This document shows positions 1 through 5,761 of a stretch of 6,659 nucleotides of DNA, piece by piece; the first letter of the stretch is position 1; the number at the start of each line of letters is the position of its first letter. The notes under the pieces were generated by a model. The model did not search any database and was not told the origin of the DNA. It saw nothing but the letters and a program-made list of their open reading frames with translations. Source of the stretch: Pseudomonadota bacterium (GTDB taxonomy: Bacteria > Pseudomonadota > Gammaproteobacteria > Steroidobacterales > Steroidobacteraceae); assembly GCA_021781775.1 (NCBI GenBank), contig JAJXWE010000090.1, positions 1 through 6,659 of the forward strand, written 5' to 3'. The position numbers and the translations under genes are program-made.

Positions 1-1
1 G

Positions 2-2110
2 CGCGTGTACGCGGCCCCGGTGCAGCTGTACGCCGGACTGGGCCTCGACGAGCTGCAACTCGAGCACGAGCTGCACCGCCTGGCCTACCGTCGGGTCGCC
101 GTGCTGCACGGTCCGGGCACCTACGTCGCCGGCGCCGGGCAGCTCACGGTCGTGCTGCGCCCCGTGCAGTTCGCCGACCGCAGCCGCGCAGCGATGCTGC
201 TGCGGGTCGGCTTCGGACCCGCTGGCATCCAGGATCTGCGCAACGGTGCCGGTGCACAGGTGCCGGTGGTGCGGCTCGATCCGCTGTTGATCGGCAGTAT
301 TTTCCCAAGTGATGGGGTTGATCGGATCGTAGTTACCCCGGAGCAGGTCCCGCCGCTGCTGCCCGCGGCGCTGAAGGCGATCGAGGACCGCACGTTCGAT
401 ACCAACTGGGGCATTGATCCGCGCGGCATTCTGCGGGCCGCCTGGGTCGATCTCAGGGCGCATCACCTGGCCGAGGGCGGCAGTACGCTCACCCAGGAGC
501 TGGTGCGCAGCTACTTCCTGAGCGATCAACGCACCTTCGGACGCAAGATCCGCGAGGCGATCATGGCCGTGTCGCTGACTGCGCACTTCAGCAAGGCCGA
601 CCTGATGAACGCCTACATCAACGAGATCTTCCTCGGTCAGGACGGCAATCGCTCGGTGCACGGCTTCGGGCTCGCGAGCGAGTTCTATTTCGGCGAGCCG
701 CTCGATGAGCTCGACCTGCCGCAGATCGCGATGCTGGTGGCCATCGTGCGCGGTCCGACTTACTACGATCCGCGCCGCTTCCCGACCCGCGTGTTGACGC
801 GGCGCAATCTGGTGCTGAAACTGCTCGCCAAGCGAGGTGTGGTCTCGCGCGAGCGGGCCGACGCGGCCATGCGCGAGCCGCTCGGTGTCACCCGGCACGC
901 CTCCGGGGCGTACTACCCGGCCTATCTCGATCTGGTGCGCCGGACGCTGCGTCGCGACTACCCTGAGCGGGCGCTCACCGAGTCGGGGCTGCGCATCTAC
1001 ACCAGCCTCGATCCGCGGGTGCAGGAGATCGCCGAGCACGCGCTCGATGCCCAGCTGCACCAGCTCGACCGCACGCATCATTACGGCCGCGAGCATCTGC
1101 AGGGCTCCGTGGTGGTCACCTCGCCGCAGACCGGCGACGTGCTCGCCCTCGTGGGCGGGCGCGATGCGGACTTCGATGGCTTCAACCGCGCGCTCGATGC
1201 GCGCCGCTCCATCGGCTCGCTGGTCAAGCCGTTCATCTACCTGACGGCGCTCGAGACCGGCCAGTACACCCCGGCGAGCATCATCGAGGACGAGCCGATC
1301 GCGGTGCGCCTGGCCACTGGTCAGTACTGGCGACCGCGCAATTACTCGCGCATCTTCCACGGCCCGGTGCCGTTGGTGCATGCGCTCGGGGACTCCCTGA
1401 ACGCCGCCACGGTGCGCCTCGGGATGAGCATCGGTCTCGGGCCCGTGACGCAGACGCTGCTGCGCTTCGGTCTGAAGAAAGTGCCGCAAGAGGTGCCGGC
1501 GATGCTGCTCGGGGCGAGCGATCTGTCGCCGCTCGAGGTCGCGCAGCTGTACAACGGGCTCGCCGACGGCGGGTTCCGCGAGCCGCTGCGCGCCGTGCAG
1601 GCGGTGGTGAGCGCCGACGGTAGGCCGCTCAAGGCGTTCCCCGTGCGGGTGACGCCGGTGGCCCCGTCCGGGCAGGTCTATGCGCTCACGACCATGATGG
1701 AACAGGTGCTCACCCACGGCACGGGCGAGCCCGCGGAGTCGATCCTGCCGCCGGGACTGGTCGCTGCCGGCAAGACTGGCACCTCGCAACGCGATCGCGA
1801 CAGCTGGTTCGCCGGGTTCACCGGCAGCGATCTGGCGGTAGTATGGGTCGGGTATGATCACAACCAGCCCACCGGGCTTACCGGCTCGATGGGCGCGCTG
1901 CCGGTCTGGGCGCACATCATGGCCTCGATCGGCACGCTGCCGCTCAGCATGCCGCCCCCGCAGGGCCAGACCGACGTTTGGATCGATTTCGCGACGGGCC
2001 TGGCGACCACGCCGGCGTGCGATCCGGCCAACGCTGTCGAGGTCGCCGTGCCGCTCGGCACGCAGATCCCGGCGATGGCCGGATGCGGCCTGCTCGGTGG
2101 AGGTGGGTGA
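2..2110 (+). CDS. mrcB: Penicillin-binding protein 1b (bifunctional class A PBP), 5' end outside window
   Basis: Inner-membrane enzyme that polymerises lipid II into glycan strands and cross-links the peptides in the periplasm. Residues are counted from the GTG at base 5. The frame is open to the left edge and the first residues (VYAAPVQLY) match the interior of PBP1b, so the cytoplasmic tail and membrane anchor are missing and the GTG is not the true start. Order: UB2H-like region (about 12-85); GT51 glycosyltransferase (about 110-290) with EDRTF (Glu127), GGSTLTQELV and NEIFLGQ (Glu207); transpeptidase (about 365-640) with the SxxK motif SLVK (Ser405, Lys408), SLN (464-466) and KTGT (590-593). 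All catalytic motifs are intact. Cys672 and Cys694 near the C terminus may pair, as I recall for the E. coli enzyme. The protein ends in four glycines, and its TGA overlaps the next ATG. The identification is firm; class A PBP1a lacks the UB2H-type start. Confidence 0.96.
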   Translation, partial: RVYAAPVQLYAGLGLDELQLEHELHRLAYRRVAVLHGPGTYVAGAGQLTVVLRPVQFADRSRAAMLLRVGFGPAGIQDLRNGAGAQVPVVRLDPLLIGSIFPSDGVDRIVVTPEQVPPLLPAALKAIEDRTFDTNWGIDPRGILRAAWVDLRAHHLAEGGSTLTQELVRSYFLSDQRTFGRKIREAIMAVSLTAHFSKADLMNAYINEIFLGQDGNRSVHGFGLASEFYFGEPLDELDLPQIAMLVAIVRGPTYYDPRRFPTRVLTRRNLVLKLLAKRGVVSRERADAAMREPLGVTRHASGAYYPAYLDLVRRTLRRDYPERALTESGLRIYTSLDPRVQEIAEHALDAQLHQLDRTHHYGREHLQGSVVVTSPQTGDVLALVGGRDADFDGFNRALDARRSIGSLVKPFIYLTALETGQYTPASIIEDEPIAVRLATGQYWRPRNYSRIFHGPVPLVHALGDSLNAATVRLGMSIGLGPVTQTLLRFGLKKVPQEVPAMLLGASDLSPLEVAQLYNGLADGGFREPLRAVQAVVSADGRPLKAFPVRVTPVAPSGQVYALTTMMEQVLTHGTGEPAESILPPGLVAAGKTGTSQRDRDSWFAGFTGSDLAVVWVGYDHNQPTGLTGSMGALPVWAHIMASIGTLPLSMPPPQGQTDVWIDFATGLATTPACDPANAVEVAVPLGTQIPAMAGCGLLGGGG
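2099..2103 (+). promoter_or_regulatory. Strong ribosome binding site of the lipoprotein gene, inside the end of mrcB
   Basis: GGAGG lies 6 bases before the ATG at 2110, within the last glycine codons of mrcB (GGT GGA GGT GGG TGA). The stop and start share one base (TGATG). This layout fixes the start of the downstream gene at 2110, rather than an earlier in-frame ATG at 1978 inside mrcB, and suggests translational coupling of the two proteins. Confidence 0.8.
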
Positions 2111-2691
2111 TGGCTCTGGAGCGTTTTGGTCTTGCTCGCACCTTCGGCGTCGCGCTGTGCGCCGCAGCCGCGGTATCCGCGTGCGCGTTGGTCGGACCGC
2201 CATACTCGCCGAGCCAGCCGCAGTCGGGCTCGAGCGCCCGCCGCGGCAGCATCCCGCAGTCGAGTGCCGCGCCGCAGCCCGCGGTGGAGGGTGGGACCGC
2301 GACGGCCGTCGCGCCGCCGGCCGGGGCCGTCTCGGCGCCACCGCCTGCACCGCATTACCAGCTCGGCCCGGCGGCCCAGGCTCTGGTCGCTTCCGCGCAT
2401 GCGCAGCAGCAGAGCGGTAACTTCGGGCTCGCCGCCGAGACACTCGATCGGGCCCTGTCGATCGAGCCGCGCAATCCCCTGGTGTGGCTCGCGCTCGGCC
2501 GCGAGAGCCTGGCGGCGGGCAATTCCGCGCAGGCCTACGGCATGGCGCGCAAGGCGCTGTATCTGGCGAGCGGGGACCCGTCCGCGCAGGCCTCCGCGTG
2601 GGGACTGATCGCCGCGACGCTGCGGGCCGAGGGCCACAACCAGGCCGCGCTCGCGGCCGAGCAGAAGGCGGCGCAGCTGTCGGTGCAGTGA
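2110..2691 (+). CDS. lpoP: TPR lipoprotein, likely LpoP-like activator of PBP1b
   Basis: 193 residues. An N-terminal hydrophobic segment (about 10-24) ends in the lipobox V-S-A-C with Cys25 as lipidation site. Ala at +2 is not an inner-membrane retention signal, so outer-membrane anchoring is likely. A Pro/Ala/Ser/Gly-rich linker (about 30-85) could span the periplasm. Residues 87-190 form about three TPR-like helical hairpins, for example GNFGLAAETLDRALSIEP at 103-120, followed by repeats starting near 121 and 157. Known: in Pseudomonas, LpoP is a TPR lipoprotein encoded next to PBP1b that activates it, replacing enteric LpoB. Inferred: this gene does the same, from its lipobox, linker, TPRs and one-base overlap with mrcB. 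The start is set by GGAGG at 2099. A general TPR lipoprotein of other function remains possible because TPR sequence alone is weak evidence. Confidence 0.8.
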   Translation: MALERFGLARTFGVALCAAAAVSACALVGPPYSPSQPQSGSSARRGSIPQSSAAPQPAVEGGTATAVAPPAGAVSAPPPAPHYQLGPAAQALVASAHAQQQSGNFGLAAETLDRALSIEPRNPLVWLALGRESLAAGNSAQAYGMARKALYLASGDPSAQASAWGLIAATLRAEGHNQAALAAEQKAAQLSVQ

Positions 2692-2707
2692 GCGGCGGCA
2701 GCGCGCC

Positions 2708-3508
2708 TCACAGCGCGAGCGTAATGCTCACCGGGCAGTGATCCGAGCCCAGGATGTCGGGGTGGATCTCGGCCGCCTTGACCGCCTTGCGCAGGCTCGA
2801 GGAGACCAGCACGTAATCGATTCTCCACCCGACGTTGCGTGCCCGCGAGTTGGCGAAGTGGCTCCACCACGTGTAATGCCCTTTGCCCTGCTTGAACAGG
2901 CGGAACACGTCGATGAATCCTGCGTCGATGAAGTTCTGAAAGCCCTCGCGCTCCTCGTCCGTGAAGCCCTTCTTGCCGCGGTTCGGGCCGGGATTGGCGA
3001 GATCGAGCTCGGTGTGTGCCACGTTCAGGTCGCCGCAGAACACTACCGGCTTTTTCTTCTCCAGCTGCTGGCAGTGCGCGAGGAACGCGGGGTCCCAGTG
3101 CTTGTGCCGCAGCTCGAGCCGACTGAGATCGTCCTTGGCGTTCGGTGTGTATACGGTCACCAGGTAGAACTCGGGGAACTCCGCGCTGATCACGCGGCCC
3201 TCGCCGAGGCTGTCGCGGCCCGCATCGTCGGTGAATTCGTACTTGCGCGCGATCGTGCTCGAGAACCCGTTGGCCACCGACAGCGGCTCCGGCCGCGTGA
3301 AAATCGCCGTCCCCGAGTAGCCCTTTTTCTCGGCCGAGTTCCAGTACTCGTGGTAGCCGTTGACGTCGATGTCGGCCTGGCCGCGCTCGGCCTTGGTCTC
3401 CTGCAGGCACAGAATGTCCGGCCGATGTGTGTGTACGAGGCTCTGCAGCGTGCCCTTCTTGGTCACGGCGCGGATGCCGTTGACGTTCCAGGAGTAGATC
3501 TTGGTCAT
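2708..3508 (-). CDS. xth: Exodeoxyribonuclease III / AP endonuclease, ExoA-APE1 type
   Basis: 266 residues, full length for the family. It cleaves DNA 5' to abasic sites and removes 3' blocking groups in cytoplasmic base-excision repair. The endonuclease/exonuclease/phosphatase fold motifs are all present: WNVNGIRA (Asn8), LQETK (Glu37, metal), VYTPNA (Tyr120), GDLNVAHTELDLANP (Asp160, Asn162), NVGWRIDYVLVS (Asp231) and GSDHCP (Asp256, His257). The GDLNVAH...DL.NP and NVGWR.DY motifs match the human APE1/Bacillus ExoA branch rather than E. coli XthA, which suggests strong AP endonuclease and weaker exonuclease activity (inference). It is convergent with lpoP, with 16 bases between stops. No clear Shine-Dalgarno precedes the ATG, but WNVNG begins at residue 7 as usual, so the start is sound. 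The symbol could equally be exoA. Confidence 0.95.
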   Translation of the reverse strand: MTKIYSWNVNGIRAVTKKGTLQSLVHTHRPDILCLQETKAERGQADIDVNGYHEYWNSAEKKGYSGTAIFTRPEPLSVANGFSSTIARKYEFTDDAGRDSLGEGRVISAEFPEFYLVTVYTPNAKDDLSRLELRHKHWDPAFLAHCQQLEKKKPVVFCGDLNVAHTELDLANPGPNRGKKGFTDEEREGFQNFIDAGFIDVFRLFKQGKGHYTWWSHFANSRARNVGWRIDYVLVSSSLRKAVKAAEIHPDILGSDHCPVSITLAL

Positions 3509-3537
3509 TGTGAGTGCGCAGCGCTCGCGGATGGGGA

Positions 3538-3570
3538 ACGGGGCGCGCGAGCCCCGTGCGACTCGCGCGC
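3538..3570. other. Two overlapping, mutually exclusive inverted repeats upstream of xth
   Basis: A 7-base perfect stem (ACGGGGC at 3538-3544 with GCCCCGT at 3551-3557, 6-base loop) shares its bases with a 9-base perfect stem (GCGCGCGAG at 3543-3551 with CTCGCGCGC at 3562-3570, 10-base loop). Only one can form at a time. Neither is followed by a T run on either strand, so a classical intrinsic terminator is not supported. The element sits in the 105-base gap between the DUF2147 gene and xth, in what would be the xth leader. It may end DUF2147 transcription or affect xth, or be a by-product of GC-rich sequence. Confidence 0.4.
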
Positions 3571-3577
3571 AGCGGCT

Positions 3578-3606
3578 ACGGTACAGGCGCCGGACCCGCT
3601 GCTCAA
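3578..3606 (-). promoter_or_regulatory. Weak sigma70-like promoter candidate for xth
   Basis: Read on the minus strand, TTGAGC (3606-3601) and TACCGT (3583-3578) are separated by 17 bases. This matches 4 of 6 and 3 of 6 consensus positions. A start about 7 bases downstream would be near 3571, directly at the foot of the 9-base stem at 3543-3570, giving a leader of about 60 bases. The match is weak and could arise by chance. Confidence 0.25.
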
Positions 3607-3613
3607 GGGCCGA

Positions 3614-4120
3614 TCAGCGCCCGGGCACCGGCCAGACGCGCACCCCGGGGGTGCCTTGCATGCGCTGCCATACCTGCGAGTGACCGAACAGCGGCACGCC
3701 GAGATAGCCGCGCATGACGAGCTTGCGGCCGCCGTCGATGAGGCGCAGCTCGCAGCCGAACACGTGGCCGTTGCGCGGATCGAGGATGTCGCCGCCGACG
3801 TAACGTCCGTCCTGGTAGCGCAGGTGGCGCATCAGCAGCAGGCCGTTCATCGGCTGATCGTGGCGACTGCCCGAGCACGCAGTGCAGCGGTCCGTGCTGC
3901 GTTGGTCGCTCGGCGAGGCGGGCTCGATGCGCCCGTAGTACAGGCCATGATCCTCGAAGATCGCGATCAGGCCGAGCGGCTTGCCGGTGGCGCGGTCGAT
4001 TGGTGCCCAGAGCCCCACCGGACTCGTCCAGCCCGTCGTGCCGCCGGCGGGCGCCACGGGGGCGGCGAGCGCGACTGACAGCAGGGCGAGCAGCGGCAGC
4101 AGGAATTTCAGAGGACGCAT
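3614..4120 (-). CDS. Secreted DUF2147 family protein
   Basis: 168 residues. The N terminus MRPLKFLLPLLALLSVALAA is a Sec signal peptide with likely cleavage near residue 19-20, so the protein is periplasmic or exported. The mature part follows the DUF2147 pattern: GLWAPIDRATGKP (36-48), an IAIFEDHGLYYGRIEP strand region (52-67), a CxxC pair (Cys79, Cys82), NGLLLM (92-97), YVGGDILDP (107-115) and the C-terminal signature MRGYLGVPLFGHSQVWQR (136-153). The family is widespread in Proteobacteria and Bacteroidetes as a small beta-rich domain without a known reaction, and I do not assign one. Cys123 is a further cysteine. There is no clear Shine-Dalgarno; a TAATAT box sits 6 bases before the ATG, so the message may be leaderless. 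It lies upstream of xth with a 105-base gap. Confidence 0.88.
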   Translation of the reverse strand: MRPLKFLLPLLALLSVALAAPVAPAGGTTGWTSPVGLWAPIDRATGKPLGLIAIFEDHGLYYGRIEPASPSDQRSTDRCTACSGSRHDQPMNGLLLMRHLRYQDGRYVGGDILDPRNGHVFGCELRLIDGGRKLVMRGYLGVPLFGHSQVWQRMQGTPGVRVWPVPGR

Positions 4121-4126
4121 CGGGAA

Positions 4127-4132
4127 ATATTA
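4127..4132 (-). promoter_or_regulatory. TAATAT box, -10 candidate for the DUF2147 gene
   Basis: TAATAT on the minus strand (4 of 6 matches to TATAAT) is one of few AT-rich spots in the window. It ends 6 bases before the ATG at 4120, which would put the transcript start at or next to the A of ATG. No good -35 box is seen at 16-18 bases spacing. Its TAA is also the stop codon of the doubtful small frame at 4130-4312. Confidence 0.25.
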
Positions 4133-4312
4133 GCCGATCCGCGGCGACGCCGGTGACTCGCCGGCGGGCAGTCCGATGCGGTTCGCGCCGCGGGGCGAGC
4201 GATGCAGTCGTACGTCGTGGCGCACGCCGGACACCTCGATCAGCAGACGTTGACCCGACGCGTCGTTTTGCCGATGCTTTGGCCTCGTGCCCTGATCCAT
4301 CCTGATCGTCAT
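4130..4312 (-). CDS. Doubtful small reading frame (60 residues), possible remnant
   Basis: ATG at 4312 follows GAGG (4321-4318) at 5 bases and reads 60 codons to TAA at 4130, only 9 bases before the DUF2147 start. The later codons are GC-rich at third positions (CTG, ATC, GAG, GTG, CGC). The stretch QRLLIEVSGVRHDVRLHRSP (22-41) faintly recalls the start of YgjP-like (DUF45, M48-type) metallopeptidases, where a strand is followed by RSPRAR. The catalytic HExxH part is absent, so it would be a broken remnant. The first bases overlap head to head with the methyltransferase start at 4311. It may equally be a chance frame in this otherwise gene-free 190-base gap. I do not recognise a function. Confidence 0.25.
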   Translation of the reverse strand: MTIRMDQGTRPKHRQNDASGQRLLIEVSGVRHDVRLHRSPRGANRIGLPAGESPASPRIG

Positions 4313-4784
4313 GCGAGCCTCACCCGTTCCGCCGCCTGTGTGGATGCTGCTGTTCGCGGCCGTCGAATGGCTGCTCGCCCGCCACGTCCCGCTGCTCAGG
4401 GATCCGACCGCGGTGCACGTCGTGCTGGGTGGGACGATAATGTTTGCAGCGCTCGTACCGCCGCTCGCCGCATGTGCCCAGTTCCTGCTGGCACACACTA
4501 CGGTCAATCCGCACCGGCCGGAGAAGGCGGCGGTACTCGTGACCTCCGGGGTGTATTCCTGGACGCGCAATCCGATGTACCTCGGCCTGTGGTTGCTGTT
4601 GCTCGGCTGGGCGATCCGGCTCGGAGCGCTAAGCGCGTTCCTCCTCGCGCTGCTGTTCCTGCCGTTGATCAGCGCCGTGCAGGTTCACGCCGAGGAGCAG
4701 GCGCTGCAGCGACGGTTCGGCGTGGACTACGAGCGCTACCGGGGTCGCGTGCGGCGCTGGTTCGGACGGCGCGCACGGACCTGA
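4311..4784 (+). CDS. Membrane methyltransferase of the isoprenylcysteine/phospholipid methyltransferase type
   Basis: 157 residues, typical length for the short bacterial members (PEMT/ICMT-like). Hydrophobic segments lie near 10-23, 35-61 and 90-124. The SAM-binding C-terminal core is clear: TTVNP (63-67), LVTSGVYSWTRNPMYLG (76-92), the Glu pair EE (128-129) and FGVDYERYRGRVRRW (136-150). Members transfer a methyl group from S-adenosylmethionine to small or lipid acceptors at the inner membrane. The substrate of the bacterial stand-alone forms is generally unknown and I do not assign one. The start at ATG 4311 is chosen because the PPPVW segment common at the family's N terminus follows at once and an in-frame stop lies at 4293. 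No Shine-Dalgarno is visible. It stands alone on its strand, divergent from the DUF2147 gene and convergent with the ferredoxin gene 28 bases downstream. Confidence 0.87.
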   Translation: MRASPVPPPVWMLLFAAVEWLLARHVPLLRDPTAVHVVLGGTIMFAALVPPLAACAQFLLAHTTVNPHRPEKAAVLVTSGVYSWTRNPMYLGLWLLLLGWAIRLGALSAFLLALLFLPLISAVQVHAEEQALQRRFGVDYERYRGRVRRWFGRRART

Positions 4785-4812
4785 CCCGCGGGCGGCGCGC
4801 GCCGGATCCTGC

Positions 4813-5082
4813 TCAACGCTCGACCACCAGATCGGTGAGCGGGCGGCTGCAGCAGGCGAGCACGTAACCGAGGTCGATGTGCCGCTGCAGGATGCCGCCC
4901 TGGTGGCGCATGTCGACCCGCCCGCCGAGCAATCGTGTACGGCACTTCCCGCAGGTGCCGTCGCGGCACGAGGAGGGCATCGGAATCCCCGCGCTCTCGG
5001 CCGCCTCGAGCAGCGTCTGGTCGGCTCCACACTCGACGGTGCAGCCCGAGACGGTGAAGGTGATGCATCGGGTGGGTTCCAT
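4813..5082 (-). CDS. Plant-type [2Fe-2S] ferredoxin
   Basis: 89 residues. A small electron carrier with the cluster ligands Cys39, Cys44, Cys47 and Cys77, spaced C-x4-C-x2-C-x29-C (SSCRDGTCGKC, then GYVLACCSRPLTDLVVE). This is the classic plant-type fer2 fold, preceded by the beta-grasp strand ITFTVSGCTVECGADQTLLE and the helix LLEAAESAGIP. Cys78 follows the last ligand, and Cys6, Cys14 and Cys18 are further cysteines in the first strands. The sequence resembles the ferredoxin domains fused to oxygenase reductases, but here it stands alone with no flavin domain and its partner is unknown. The start is ATG 5082; the frame extends upstream, but that part is low-quality Arg/Pro-rich sequence running into sco. 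The gene follows sco by 79 bases and probably has its own promoter at 5090-5118. Confidence 0.92.
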   Translation of the reverse strand: MEPTRCITFTVSGCTVECGADQTLLEAAESAGIPMPSSCRDGTCGKCRTRLLGGRVDMRHQGGILQRHIDLGYVLACCSRPLTDLVVER

Positions 5083-5089
5083 GCTGGGC

Positions 5090-5118
5090 ACTTTCCCGGG
5101 CGGGCGCGCGGCTGTCAA
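5090..5118 (-). promoter_or_regulatory. Promoter candidate for the ferredoxin gene with perfect -35 box
   Basis: Minus strand TTGACA (5118-5113) is a perfect -35 hexamer. After 17 bases comes GAAAGT (5095-5090), 3 of 6 matches to the -10 consensus. The expected transcript start is near 5083, immediately before the ATG at 5082, so the message would be leaderless or nearly so. GGAAAG 8 bases before the ATG is only a poor ribosome site. Confidence 0.4.
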
Positions 5119-5128
5119 CCGGGCCGAT

Positions 5129-5152
5129 CGCACCGCAGGGCGTACCGGTGCG
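5129..5152 (-). other. Stem-loop just after the sco stop codon
   Basis: CGCACCG (5129-5135) and CGGTGCG (5146-5152) form a perfect 7-base stem with a 10-base loop. On the minus strand it begins 10 bases after the sco TGA and lies before the TTGACA box of the ferredoxin. There is no T run after it, so it is not a standard intrinsic terminator, but its place suits 3'-end protection or weak termination between the two genes. Confidence 0.35.
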
Positions 5153-5161
5153 CCGGGCGCA

Positions 5162-5761
5162 TCACGCTCCCGTGAGGAGTTGGTGCACGTCTGCCGTGAG
5201 CACATTGGCGGGCGCCCCCTCCTGCGCCAGGAGGCGGGCCCGGCCGTCGCGCCCGAAGATGAACACCGCGCTGCTGTGGTCGACCTCATAGGCGCCGCTG
5301 GCATCGGGCTTCTCGTCGTGATAGGACACGCGGTAGCGCTTGATCACGCGAGTCAGCTGCGCGTGCGTGCCGCGCAGGCCGACGAACTGCGGGCCGAAGT
5401 CGTTCACGTACCGCTTGAGCACCGCCGTGCTGTCCCGGCGTGGATCCACCGTCACGAACAGGACGCGCACCCGGTTGGCCTGTGGACCGAGGTGCGCGAG
5501 CGCATCGGCGAGCGTGGCGAGGGTGGTCGGGCATGCATCGGGACAGTGCGTGTAGCCGAAGTAGAGCAGTACGACATCCCCGCGGTAGTCCGCAGCGCTG
5601 ACGGGCTGCCCATCCTGGTCGGTCAGGTGAAACGCGAGCGGCGCAACCAGACCGCTGATGTCGATCATGTGATCCGGCAGCTGACGCTGCACGCAGCCGC
5701 CGAGTGCAAGCCCGAGCGCCGCGCTCGCCAGCATCGCGTGCAGTGCGCGGCGCCGGCTCAT
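5162..5761 (-). CDS. sco: Sco1/SenC family copper-binding lipoprotein
   Basis: 199 residues. Delivers copper to, or reduces, the CuA site of cytochrome c oxidase on the periplasmic side of the inner membrane. A short charged start (MSRRR), a hydrophobic segment and the lipobox L-G-G-C with Cys23 predict a lipoprotein. The thioredoxin-like domain has the copper motif THCPDACP (Cys73 and Cys77, CxxxC) after the strand VVLLYFGY, the strand VRVLFVTVDPRRDS (98-111) and the third ligand His162 in VDHSSAVFIF. All three copper ligands are present. The start at 5761 is supported by GGAG at 5772-5769, by the signal sequence, and by the ATGA overlap with the ctaG stop. The same frame stays open into ctaG, but that extension is out-of-frame ctaG sequence and is not used. 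Coupling to ctaG supports an oxidase assembly role. Confidence 0.95.
   Translation of the reverse strand: MSRRRALHAMLASAALGLALGGCVQRQLPDHMIDISGLVAPLAFHLTDQDGQPVSAADYRGDVVLLYFGYTHCPDACPTTLATLADALAHLGPQANRVRVLFVTVDPRRDSTAVLKRYVNDFGPQFVGLRGTHAQLTRVIKRYRVSYHDEKPDASGAYEVDHSSAVFIFGRDGRARLLAQEGAPANVLTADVHQLLTGA

Noticed and set aside
1858..2637. 259-codon minus-strand frame
   Set aside because: Antisense to the end of mrcB and to the lipoprotein gene, with Arg/Gly-rich sequence and no domain.
2702..2717. 5-base GC stem (CGCGC and GCGCG) with 6-base loop at the convergent lpoP/xth ends, as a terminator
   Set aside because: The stem is short, there is no T run on either strand, and such short GC palindromes are frequent in this composition.
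2738..4078. 446-codon open frame on the plus strand
   Set aside because: It runs antisense through xth and the DUF2147 gene, both of which have clear family motifs. Its product has no recognisable domain and is rich in Arg, Ala and Val, as expected of antisense frames in GC-rich genes.
4250..4278. TTGACC with GATGCT at 17 bases as a methyltransferase promoter, containing the palindrome CGACGCGTCG (4257-4266)
   Set aside because: The -10 match is poor. The 10-base palindrome is in the spacer, where an operator could lie, but nothing else supports it.
4785..4803. Palindromes CCCGCGGG and GGCGCGCGCC between the methyltransferase and ferredoxin stops
   Set aside because: They are self-complementary without a loop and have no T run, and fit chance in GC-rich sequence. 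Termination there cannot be excluded but is not supported.
5083..5304. N-terminal extension of the ferredoxin to an ATG at 5304
   Set aside because: The added 74 residues overlap sco, are Arg/Pro/Ser-rich and lie outside the ferredoxin fold. The ATG at 5082 gives the normal length.
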